DNA from: a virus
DNA: 32,713 nucleotides
Direction: 5' to 3' (one strand)
IMG/VR virus record: IMGVR_UViG_3300043431_000595
Coordinates: 1-32,713 of that record
The position numbers were made by a program, and so were the translations under genes. Below the pieces are notes generated by a model. It was given only the letters and a program-made list of their open reading frames with translations, was not told the DNA's origin and made no database searches. Shown here in pieces: positions 1 through 4,714 of this stretch; position 1 is the first letter of the stretch, and each line of letters opens with the position of its first letter.

Positions 1-2
1 CA

Positions 3-218
3 GGGCAGCCCGTTTTTCTGCTCACTCGTGGCAAAAAGCCACCGCGCATCTTCACTAACTTATCCAAGATGTGCCGCATTTTAGTGGCAGAAGGCGAAGT
101 GGTTGACTTTCCAAGCTACTCGCAGCTCAATAAGCGGATTAGCTTGGAACGACAAAGCAAGACGGAATTTGAGTTCCCCATTAGCGTTTACAAACTATCT
201 ATTATCATTACGGAATAA
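3..218 (+). CDS. 3' end of an unidentified gene (5' truncated by window edge)
   Basis: An open frame runs in from the left edge and stops at TAA 216-218, giving 71 residues (beginning GQPVFLLTRGKKPPRIF, ending SVYKLSIIITE). Codon use is like that of the neighbouring genes and there is no internal stop, so this is probably the C-terminal part of a real protein. I recognise no domain in it. Its last codons overlap the first copy of the 52-bp tandem repeat that follows, so the repeat begins inside the coding sequence. Confidence 0.6.
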   Translation, partial: GQPVFLLTRGKKPPRIFTNLSKMCRILVAEGEVVDFPSYSQLNKRISLERQSKTEFEFPISVYKLSIIITE

Positions 219-309
219 ATAAGCGTTATTTGTTCAAATCGCTAAAAAGTAAATAAACATTACGGAATAAATAAGCGTTATTTGTTCAAATCGCTAAAAA
301 GTAAATAAG
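206..309. repeat. 52-bp tandem duplication
   Basis: Positions 206-257 and 258-309 are direct tandem copies identical at 51 of 52 positions. Each contains GAATAAATAA-gcg-TTATTTGTTC, an inverted repeat with one mismatch, followed by AAATCGC. TTATTTGTTCaAAT resembles the TTATTTGTTCCAAAT sites near the recombinase at 2852-2962. The copies fill the space between the truncated gene and the CDS at 323, so a role as an operator or recombination site is possible but unproven. Confidence 0.85.
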
Positions 310-322
310 CAAATATAAAAAT

Positions 323-709
323 ATGCTACACGCCAAAAGCGACACGCAGACCATTCGCGCTGCCGCGCACTTAAAAGGCATCCCTTTCCGATGCCCCCAC
401 TGCCACGGGGAAGTGCGCGTCCGAACGGGCAGGAATGTCTCGCCCCACTTCTATCACCTTCGAGACACCTGCGAAATGTCTCGAAGTAACGAAAGTGGCT
501 ACCATCCGCTTTCCAATCTCTTATTATTGACCCACGCCGAAACCCATGCCTTAGAATCGCTGGTTCGGCACATGGGAAAAATGAGTGCGCGGATGCGCGG
601 TATGATGGACGCATTGACTTTTGATGGCGTTACGAACCATCGGAAACGCCTGATTGAAGGGCTAATCGCTTCGGGCTGGTGTTGGATTATTACGAATAGA
701 AAAATTTAA
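323..709 (+). CDS. small zinc-binding protein with CoiA-like N-terminal Cys/His motif
   Basis: A 128-aa protein. Residues 22-50 contain FRCPHC (C24, C27), a short stretch VRVRTGRN, then HFYHLRDTC (H42, H45, C50). This CxxC...HFxH layout resembles the zinc-finger part of CoiA-like competence and nuclease proteins, but the nuclease domain is absent, so only zinc binding is inferred. The C-terminal half is rich in Met, Arg and Leu and is probably helical. It starts 14 nt after the tandem repeat in an A/T-rich context and ends 5 nt before the PP-loop gene, so the two probably share a transcript. Function in the phage is unknown. Confidence 0.65.
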   Translation: MLHAKSDTQTIRAAAHLKGIPFRCPHCHGEVRVRTGRNVSPHFYHLRDTCEMSRSNESGYHPLSNLLLLTHAETHALESLVRHMGKMSARMRGMMDALTFDGVTNHRKRLIEGLIASGWCWIITNRKI

Positions 710-714
710 AAGAA

Positions 715-1566
715 ATGAAAGAAATAAATCTTCGCCCCGAAATCCTTGCCGCCGTCGAAAGACGTGCGGCATTCGCCCTGTCCATTTCGGGCGGCAAGGA
801 CAGTCAAGCAATGCTTGTAAGTGTCGTCCATTGGCTTCGCTCCATTGACTACCCCAATGAACTGTACTTCGCTATTCACGCCGATTTAGGGCGTATGGAA
901 TGGCAGATGACAGGCGCGTTTTGCGCCCAATTGTGCCACGATTTAGGCGTGAACTTGGTGACGGTTCGCCGCGAAAAAGGCGATTTGTTAGCGCGTTTTC
1001 AAGAACGCATGACGCAATTAGAGGGTACAGGAAAGCCATTTTGGGCAAGCCCGAAGGCGCGATACTGCACATCGGACTTGAAAACGCGCCCCATTGACAT
1101 GTTCTTGCGTCAATTTTCGGACGTGGTGAATGTCATGGGGATTCGAGCATCTGAAAGTGTTTCGCGGTCTAAAAAGCCGTGCATCGGGAAACGAGAGAGT
1201 ATTTCGACACGTGGGCGTGCGGCGTTGGATTGGAATGCTATTTTGGATTGGAGTACGCAGGATGTTTGGGCATCCTGCGGAAACTCCAATTTGGATTTGG
1301 CGTTGGCTCGAAATCATTACACGAAACTGGGTGAAATACCTAAATTTTGGAAATTTCACCCTGCTTACGCAATGGGGAACGACCGATTGAGTTGTGCCTT
1401 GTGTATCATGGGCTGCTTAAACGATTTGAAGAACGGCATTCGCCACAATCCCGAAATCGCCACTACATTGATTGAAATGGAAAACCGTAGCGGGTTTTCG
1501 TTTCAGCAGGGACGGAGTTTGGGCAATGTTAGGAGTTTGCTCGAAACGGAATTAAAATTGTTTTAG
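715..1566 (+). CDS. phosphoadenosine phosphosulfate reductase-family PP-loop protein
   Basis: A 283-aa protein of the adenine nucleotide alpha-hydrolase (PP-loop) superfamily. SISGGKDS at residues 23-30 is the ATP pyrophosphate-binding loop, and RYCTSDLKTRPI (Cys118) matches the conserved C-T-x-x-K-x-x-P region of PAPS reductase relatives. A second cluster, C227, C230 and C234 in SCALCIMGC, together with C118 could hold an Fe-S cluster or zinc, as in DndC-type relatives. Phages often carry such genes; proposed roles are nucleic-acid thiolation or sulfur metabolism. No dnd partners (DndB, DndD, DndE) are visible here, so a DNA phosphorothioation role cannot be claimed. It lies 5 nt downstream of the zinc-binding gene, in one operon. 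Confidence 0.85.
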   Translation: MKEINLRPEILAAVERRAAFALSISGGKDSQAMLVSVVHWLRSIDYPNELYFAIHADLGRMEWQMTGAFCAQLCHDLGVNLVTVRREKGDLLARFQERMTQLEGTGKPFWASPKARYCTSDLKTRPIDMFLRQFSDVVNVMGIRASESVSRSKKPCIGKRESISTRGRAALDWNAILDWSTQDVWASCGNSNLDLALARNHYTKLGEIPKFWKFHPAYAMGNDRLSCALCIMGCLNDLKNGIRHNPEIATTLIEMENRSGFSFQQGRSLGNVRSLLETELKLF

Positions 1567-1569
1567 AAA

Positions 1570-1683
1570 ATGACAATAAAACATATCTGTAAAAACCATT
1601 ATTTTCATCATCCGATGCTGCAAAATGGCAGCAATTGCCTATCTTTATTGGCTCTTGCGCCGTTTGGCGTTGCATCGAAATAA
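1570..1683 (+). CDS. possible 37-aa ORF between two genes
   Basis: An ATG 3 nt after the stop of the PP-loop gene opens a 37-codon frame (MTIKHICKNHYFHHPM to PFGVASK) that stops 12 nt before the next gene. The spacing fits a small operon member, but composition is unremarkable, no family is recognised, and a hairpin (TGCTGC-aaaatg-GCAGCA) lies within it. It could equally be an untranslated spacer. Confidence 0.25.
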   Translation: MTIKHICKNHYFHHPMLQNGSNCLSLLALAPFGVASK

Positions 1684-1695
1684 CCTAAAAGGATA

Positions 1696-2169
1696 ATGAA
1701 TAAAGAAGAATTGACCCCAGTAAACCTATTGCGCCTCCGTTTCCTGAACGATGCATCCATGTTATGCGGCAAGGAATACGGCGAAGGGTATTTAGAAGCC
1801 CTTGCGCACGTCGAAAAAATGATAGGAGAAGCCGAAGCCGAACCCGAACCATCGCTCTTAGAGCAGACGTGGTACAGCTATTTAGGCATTGCTTCGCTAA
1901 TACGCGACGACCCGAAAAAGCGATTGGTATTCATGCGTGAACTGCATACGGCGTATTTCGAGGCGATGCAAGCGGAAAACGCCGCACAAAAGTCTCTTGA
2001 AAGCGCAAAGCGGCAATCCGCCCTCATTCATGGGGCATACCATTATACGCATCGCGTACTGAATACAGGCGGTGACGGGTTCTGTTACGCGCTCGACGGG
2101 GTGACGCATGTCGTGACGCTCCGAACGACCATTCCTGTCATTGAATCGTGGAAACCCGATATTGAGTAA
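1696..2169 (+). CDS. hypothetical protein, mostly helical
   Basis: A 157-aa protein starting at ATG 1696 after AAAAGGATA. Residues 1-50 (MNKEELTPVNLLRLRFLND) and 75-115 (VFMRELHTAYFEAMQAENAA) look alpha-helical and the centre has an acidic EAEAEPEP stretch. I recognise no family. It is the last gene of the rightward accessory operon: its stop is followed at once by a strong terminator at 2172-2205 that also faces the convergent recombinase gene. Confidence 0.6.
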   Translation: MNKEELTPVNLLRLRFLNDASMLCGKEYGEGYLEALAHVEKMIGEAEAEPEPSLLEQTWYSYLGIASLIRDDPKKRLVFMRELHTAYFEAMQAENAAQKSLESAKRQSALIHGAYHYTHRVLNTGGDGFCYALDGVTHVVTLRTTIPVIESWKPDIE

Positions 2170-2171
2170 AA

Positions 2172-2205
2172 AAAGGCACGATAGATTGATTTCTATCGTG
2201 CCTTT
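2172..2205. terminator. bidirectional terminator between convergent genes
   Basis: A perfect 14-bp stem (AAAGGCACGATAGA at 2172-2185 with its complement at 2192-2205) and a 6-nt loop, flanked by A's on the left and T's on the right. It separates the + gene ending at 2169 from the - strand recombinase ending at 2244, so it can work for both. Confidence 0.85.
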
Positions 2206-2208
2206 CCT

Positions 2209-2244
2209 ATTTTACACCTATTATATATATAATAGGTGTAAAAT
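2209..2244. repeat. 36-bp perfect palindrome with ACACCTA...TAGGTGT core
   Basis: Arms ATTTTACACCTATTATAT and its complement meet without a loop. The palindrome ends at the last base of the recombinase gene. The same ACACCTA/TAGGTGT core recurs at 6787-6808 and 24837-24878, each time beside or as part of a terminator. It may be a second leftward terminator for the recombinase or a protein-binding site. Confidence 0.7.
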
Positions 2245-2831
2245 CAACCACCCTTCAAATACCTATCCAACGTACCCCGCGAAACCTTCAATCGCAATGC
2301 AATCTCCGTTTTCGTTGCGTTTTCCGATTGCATCGCCTCTATGATGCGGCGGTGGGTCGTGTTCGCTAATTTCGAGTAGCCTTTCGGCTTCCCCAGAATC
2401 TTCCCATTGAGAACGGCGGTTTTCTGCCCCGCCTTCGTTCGCGCCACTAAATCCGCTTTTTCCTTTTCGGCAGCAAAGGCAGCGAGCAACGTCATTAGGA
2501 GGGCGTGAAATTCGCTTTTCAATTCGTTTTGGTCCCGAATGACTCTAATCTTTACGCCCCGTTGCATCAATCCTGTGACCGTATGCAGTACGTCAATCGC
2601 ATCCCGACCGATGCGAGCCATTTCCGTAACGAGTAAGGTGTCCCCCTTTTTCAAGAGCGATAAGAGCTTCGATAGCACGGGGCGTTCTTGGGCAGGGATG
2701 CTGCCACTTGCACATTCGGAAAAGAATACAATTTCTGTATTCGTACCCTGAAAGGCGGATTCTATTTCATTGCGCTGATTCGCAATGTGAATGCTCTCAT
2801 TGGAGCCGCGTAAATAAGCGTATATTGTCAT
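2244..2831 (-). CDS. serine site-specific recombinase (resolvase/invertase family)
   Basis: A 195-aa protein, the normal length for small serine resolvases and invertases. The N-terminal catalytic domain starts MTIYAYLRGSNES: R8 and S10 are placed like the catalytic Arg and nucleophile Ser of the usual YxRVS motif, with Gly replacing the usual Val. EMARIGRDAIDVL (70-82) matches the second active-site Arg pair, and FAAEKEKADLVARTKAG (119-135) the E-helix. The C-terminal 40 residues form a DNA-binding HTH (TKTEIALRLKVSRGTLDRYL). It is the only - strand gene. Upstream of its start (2835-2962) lies an array of inverted sites that may be its own res or operator region. It could resolve multimers, invert a segment or move a cassette; no target is proven. 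Confidence 0.92.
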   Translation of the reverse strand: MTIYAYLRGSNESIHIANQRNEIESAFQGTNTEIVFFSECASGSIPAQERPVLSKLLSLLKKGDTLLVTEMARIGRDAIDVLHTVTGLMQRGVKIRVIRDQNELKSEFHALLMTLLAAFAAEKEKADLVARTKAGQKTAVLNGKILGKPKGYSKLANTTHRRIIEAMQSENATKTEIALRLKVSRGTLDRYLKGG

Positions 2832-2962
2832 ACATTACGTTATTTTGGTATTTGTTCCAAATAACGTAGTAAATATACACTATTTGGAACAAAAATAGTG
2901 TATATTTGTGCTAAATAATAGTGGTTTTATTTGTTCCAAATAATGCCCGTTATTTGGAACAA
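2832..2962. promoter_or_regulatory. array of four TTGTTCCAAATA sites upstream of the recombinase (res-like or operator region)
   Basis: Four copies of TTGTTCCAAATA(A) alternate in orientation: + at 2852-2864, - at 2881-2892, + at 2931-2943, - at 2950-2962. Sites 3 and 4 form a perfect 13-bp inverted repeat with a 6-nt spacer. Around site 2 lies a perfect 15-bp inverted repeat (2871-2885 and 2893-2907), and around site 1 an ACGTTATTT/AAATAACGT pair. Three successive inverted-repeat blocks over about 130 bp next to a serine recombinase gene is the layout of a res site, but a divergent promoter-operator region is equally possible. Confidence 0.7.
2901..2908 (+). promoter_or_regulatory. Bacteroidota-type -7 box, rightward
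   Basis: TATATTTG matches the TAnnTTTG consensus and lies inside the right arm of the 15-bp inverted repeat. TTG at 2884-2886 is the nearest -33-like element, but with a short 14-nt spacer. It would drive the gene at 3002 and be occluded by anything bound to sites 2 and 3. Confidence 0.45.
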
Positions 2963-3001
2963 CTTTTTTTAACTTTCATCAAAATTTCAAAAATTCAAAA
3001 A

Positions 3002-3223
3002 ATGGCTAAAAGTCCAGAACTAACGGCAAAATTGGCAGCACTGACTGCCCTATACGGCGAATACACCGCACATGAGTCGGGAGACTATGAAATTTCGTAC
3101 CGATTCGAGACCCCGACCGAACGCATTATTGTCGCATCGGATATTTTCAAGTATCCCCTGCGTTCCGTACGCACGGTGCAGAAATCGGATATTCCGAAAA
3201 GGGGAACAGTGATAGATGCCTGA
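3002..3223 (+). CDS. small hypothetical protein divergent from the recombinase
   Basis: A 73-aa protein starting at the A-rich AAAAAATGGCT (MAKSPELTAKLAALTALYGEY). An in-frame ATG at 2921 would add 27 residues encoded by the operator DNA, which look non-coding, so 3002 is preferred. The product has a helical Ala/Leu N-terminus and an IIVASDIFKYPL segment that could be a beta strand. I recognise no family. Lying divergent from the recombinase across a shared operator, it might be an accessory factor or regulator, which is inference only. A terminator follows directly. Confidence 0.55.
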   Translation: MAKSPELTAKLAALTALYGEYTAHESGDYEISYRFETPTERIIVASDIFKYPLRSVRTVQKSDIPKRGTVIDA

Positions 3224-3264
3224 AAGAAAAATGAATTATTTGGAAAAATAATTCATTTTTCTTT
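3223..3264. terminator. strong hairpin terminator
   Basis: A perfect 19-bp stem (3223-3241 and 3246-3264) with loop GGAA, A-rich on the left arm and T-rich on the right arm. It starts on the last base of the preceding stop codon and ends that transcription unit; its symmetry would also allow leftward termination. Confidence 0.8.
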
Positions 3265-3280
3265 TCACTACGCAGATAGG

Positions 3281-3305
3281 TTGCGCAGTAGGTATTGTAT
3301 CTTTG
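3281..3305 (+). promoter_or_regulatory. Bacteroidota-type promoter for the 50-aa ORF
   Basis: TATCTTTG at 3298-3305 is a full TAnnTTTG -7 box. The nearest TTG is at 3281-3283, a 14-nt spacer that is shorter than usual. The ATG of the following ORF lies only 9 nt beyond the -7 box, so its mRNA would be nearly leaderless. Confidence 0.55.
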
Positions 3306-3314
3306 TGGCGCGAG

Positions 3315-3467
3315 ATGAAAGCCTGTGTGGTGTCGGGGTATGTGATTGCGTCGACTACGGTTTACGCCCATTTGGAACAGAGTGGGAGAGGGACGCACGG
3401 GTTACGAAAATGGGTAGTCTCGAAGTACGGCAAGTCGCATCACGGCGGCGAACCGTGCGCTTTTTAA
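3315..3467 (+). CDS. 50-aa hypothetical protein on its own promoter and terminator
   Basis: The frame from ATG 3315 to TAA 3465-3467 encodes MKACVVSGYVIASTTVYAHL...KSHHGGEPCAF, 50 residues with basic residues, paired Cys at positions 4 and 48, and an HHGG motif near the end. It fits exactly between a -7 box 9 nt upstream and a terminator whose stem begins at 3464. A longer overlapping frame from 3281 runs through the terminator and looks like a shadow. No family recognised; a small regulator or peptide is possible. Confidence 0.5.
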   Translation: MKACVVSGYVIASTTVYAHLEQSGRGTHGLRKWVVSKYGKSHHGGEPCAF

Positions 3468-3503
3468 GGCTTTCTTTGAAAAAAGAGAGCCTTAATTTTT
3501 TTC
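3464..3503 (+). terminator. intrinsic terminator of the 50-aa ORF
   Basis: Stem TTAAGGCTTTCTTT (3464-3477) pairs with 3482-3495 with one G-T wobble and a 4-nt loop, followed by a run of eight T's. The stop codon of the 50-aa ORF lies inside the left arm. Confidence 0.85.
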
Positions 3504-3533
3504 CCCCAAAAAATAAATTAAAAAAACAGCGTC

Positions 3534-3599
3534 ATAACTTATTGATTATCAATGAGTTATATTTTACCCTGTCACAGATTCGCACTTTTTGGTAAAGTG
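3534..3599. promoter_or_regulatory. intergenic control region with two inverted repeats
   Basis: ATAACTTATTGAT (3534-3546) and ATCAATGAGTTAT (3548-3560) form a 13-bp inverted repeat with one mismatch and a 1-nt centre. About 20 nt further, GCACTTT-ttggt-AAAGTGC (3581-3599) is a second perfect 7-bp inverted repeat. Together with the operator-promoter at 3604-3634 they form a compact regulatory region, probably binding phage repressors or recombination proteins. Confidence 0.4.
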
Positions 3600-3603
3600 C
3601 CTA

Positions 3604-3634
3604 TTGCGAGGTACGTGAAATTCACGTACCTTTG
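3604..3634 (+). promoter_or_regulatory. promoter with a perfect palindrome between -33 and -7
   Basis: TTG (3604-3606), a 20-nt spacer and TACCTTTG (3627-3634) make a near-ideal Bacteroidota promoter. The spacer is filled by a perfect palindrome, AGGTACGTGA-aat-TCACGTACCT (3609-3631), which overlaps the -7 box; a bound dimer would block transcription. AAAGGAG and the two-codon frame ATG TAC TGA (3659-3667) follow, so the leader may hold a minimal upstream ORF. It probably drives the cassette of small genes from 3699 onward. Confidence 0.75.
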
Positions 3635-3698
3635 TATCATCAAAAGGAGATAAGGCAAATGTACTGAATAGCCTTTTGGAAAGCGACAAAAATATTAA

Positions 3699-3899
3699 TT
3701 AACACCGACTTATAAATGTTCTCCTTTTGCTTCGCTTAGAGCGAAAGTAAGTTACTTACCAATCGCCTGCAAATGTGGCGATTGTGATGACAGTACTTGG
3801 CTATGCTACTATTGCGGGCATAGCATGACGGGTCGCGTTGTGGGAGGGATTGATGACAATGGACAGCCTGTATGTTGTTCCGAAAAAAGGATTGAATAA
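3699..3899 (+). pseudogene. zinc-ribbon ORF without a normal start codon
   Basis: The frame is open from 3699 to TAA 3897-3899 and reads like protein: ACKCGDCDDSTWLCYYCGHS, then VVGGIDDNGQPVCCSEKRIE, with CxCxxC, CxxC and CC pairs typical of a small zinc ribbon. It resembles the C-terminal half of the protein at 4711 (CYKCGDNLT...GYICSPNC). There is no ATG, GTG or TTG in frame before ATG 3825, which would miss most cysteines. ATG 3716 is in another frame and would need a +1 shift before its TAG at 3737. It is therefore a decayed gene, a frameshifted gene or one with an unusual start. Confidence 0.5.
3700..3725 (+). repeat. shared leader motif, copy 1
   Basis: TAACACC, five variable bases, then ATAAATGTTCTCCT. 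The same 26-nt motif occurs at 3911-3936 and, with one change, at 4646-4671, inside the 78-bp repeats. Each copy precedes a small gene of the cassette, suggesting a common regulatory or recombination element. Confidence 0.7.
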
Positions 3900-3964
3900 C
3901 AAAAATTAAATAACACCATTTCATAAATGTTCTCCTAATTAGTGAGATGTATGGGGTGGAAAAA
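3887..3964 (+). repeat. 78-bp direct repeat, copy A
   Basis: Identical to 4622-4699 except for one base (T at 3928 region versus G in copy B). It carries the last codons and stop of the upstream ORF (RIE-stop), the shared TAACACC/GTTCTCCT motif, and the start of a leader peptide MYGVEK. The repeat pair brackets the two-gene module 3979-4634. Confidence 0.9.
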
Positions 3965-3982
3965 ATAAAAAATGAAAAATGA
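3947..3982 (+). CDS. leader peptide coupled to the gene at 3979
   Basis: ATG TAT GGG GTG GAA AAA... encodes MYGVEKIKNEK (11 aa) and its TGA (3980-3982) overlaps the ATG of the next gene as ATGA. A matching leader (MYGVEKFEKK) exists at 4682. The frame and the ATGA junction are kept although the DNA differs after the repeat ends, which favours real translation or coupling. Confidence 0.5.
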   Translation: MYGVEKIKNEK

Positions 3983-4419
3983 CAACAACGGTAGCAAAAT
4001 ACGAACAAAGCAGGCTTTTAAAACTGTATGCGCCCGCAATGTACACGGGGGAAACTTTTTATTCAATAAAAATCCTCACGCGCAAATGCGCTGAGGATAG
4101 AATAAAAGAAATAGGCGTTTACGCCGTCGCAGATGCTGCCGTAAAATACTGCCTAAAAAGACTAGGCGAACACGGAACAGTTCTACTGAATCTTGCGACT
4201 GGCAGGCTCGAAACCCTCGTGTTCACAAGTGTCGGCACGAGGGCGAACTATTACTCCCATCATATCACGCTCTATTCGTGGGACGACTGCCTTCCCTCTG
4301 CCTTCTCGAAAGAGGAGGTGAGGACTAAAAAAGCCTTCGCGGAGGCAATTGTATTTTATATGAAATATGATTTCAATTGGGAGTGTATTAACCGTCAATT
4401 CGACGAAATTTACGAATGA
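3979..4419 (+). CDS. hypothetical protein paired with an HTH protein (toxin-antitoxin-like arrangement)
   Basis: A 146-aa soluble protein starting MTTTVAKYEQSRLLKLYAP. The centre (GTVLLNLATGRLETLVFTS) looks like beta strands and the C-terminus (FAEAIVFYMKYDFNWECINRQFDEIYE) is helical and acidic. I do not recognise the fold. Its stop overlaps the start of the Xre-type HTH gene (ATGA at 4416-4419), as in many toxin-antitoxin or effector-regulator pairs, but no toxin motif is visible. The pair is flanked by the 78-bp direct repeats, so it could be lost or duplicated by recombination. Translation is probably coupled to the upstream leader peptide. Confidence 0.7.
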   Translation: MTTTVAKYEQSRLLKLYAPAMYTGETFYSIKILTRKCAEDRIKEIGVYAVADAAVKYCLKRLGEHGTVLLNLATGRLETLVFTSVGTRANYYSHHITLYSWDDCLPSAFSKEEVRTKKAFAEAIVFYMKYDFNWECINRQFDEIYE

Positions 4420-4634
4420 TAATAGGTAAGCAATTAGCGGCATTGCGCCGCGAAAAGGGGTTGACGCAATGCCAAATGGCAGCAGAATTGGGCAAGCCAT
4501 TTTCCAAGTCCGCCATTTCGGACTTGGAAAATGGTAGATACCATTTTTCTAAGCGGCTGGCAATTTACGCGGCTTATGTCGGGCTTAAGATTGAAACGGT
4601 TGCGGTTGAAGCAACCGTTTCAAGGATTGAATAA
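4416..4634 (+). CDS. Xre-family HTH transcription regulator
   Basis: A 72-aa protein that is almost entirely a helix-turn-helix domain: IGKQLAALRREKGLTQCQMA followed by AISDLENGRYHFSKRLAIYA, with the LTQ...A..SDLENG signature of Xre/Cro-C1 repressors. It overlaps the preceding gene by 4 nt. It probably dimerises and represses the cassette, and may act as the antitoxin-like partner of the 146-aa protein. Its last codons contain a 13-bp perfect hairpin (4591-4623) and the beginning of repeat copy B, so the end of the protein (SRIE) comes from the repeat. Confidence 0.85.
   Translation: MIIGKQLAALRREKGLTQCQMAAELGKPFSKSAISDLENGRYHFSKRLAIYAAYVGLKIETVAVEATVSRIE
4591..4623 (+). terminator. hairpin inside the 3' end of the HTH gene
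   Basis: TTGAAACGGTTGC (4591-4603) pairs perfectly with GCAACCGTTTCAA (4611-4623), loop of 7. It is coding (IETVAVEATVS) and has no T-run after it, so it may be an attenuator, an mRNA 3' end or an operator rather than a classical terminator. Confidence 0.5.
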
Positions 4635-4699
4635 CAAAAATTAAATAACACCATTTCATAAAGGTTCTCCTAATTAGTGAGATGTATGGGGTGGAAAAA
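4622..4699 (+). repeat. 78-bp direct repeat, copy B
   Basis: Second copy of the repeat at 3887-3964, one mismatch in 78 positions. It again starts in the final codons of the gene before it and ends within the leader peptide MYGVEK in front of the gene at 4711. Confidence 0.9.
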
Positions 4700-4714
4700 T
4701 TTGAAAAAAAATGA
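4682..4714 (+). CDS. leader peptide coupled to the gene at 4711
   Basis: Encodes MYGVEKFEKK (10 aa); its TGA (4712-4714) overlaps the ATG at 4711 as ATGA, the same junction as the leader at 3947. Confidence 0.5.
   Translation: MYGVEKFEKK

Noticed and set aside
206-309. CRISPR-like array
   Set aside because: Only two directly adjacent copies without spacers; this is a simple tandem duplication.
2244-2831. Phage integrase function for the serine recombinase
   Set aside because: At 195 aa it lacks the long C-terminal domain of large serine integrases, and no att-like pair was found; resolvase or invertase is the better call.
3281-3595. 104-aa plus-strand frame overlapping the 50-aa ORF
   Set aside because: It runs through the terminator at 3464-3503 into A/T-rich intergenic DNA, and the start precedes the -7 box, so it would not be on the transcript.
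3736-4008. Minus-strand frame with AGGAG before ATG, giving MKWCYLIFVIQS, repeated at 4585-4806 as MKWCYLIFVIQS plus LKRLLQPQPFQS; hydrophobic like a type I toxin
   Set aside because: It is the antisense of the 78-bp repeat, both copies diverge right after the repeat, and Bacteroidota make little use of Shine-Dalgarno sites. No minus-strand promoter was seen. The repeat alone explains the similarity.
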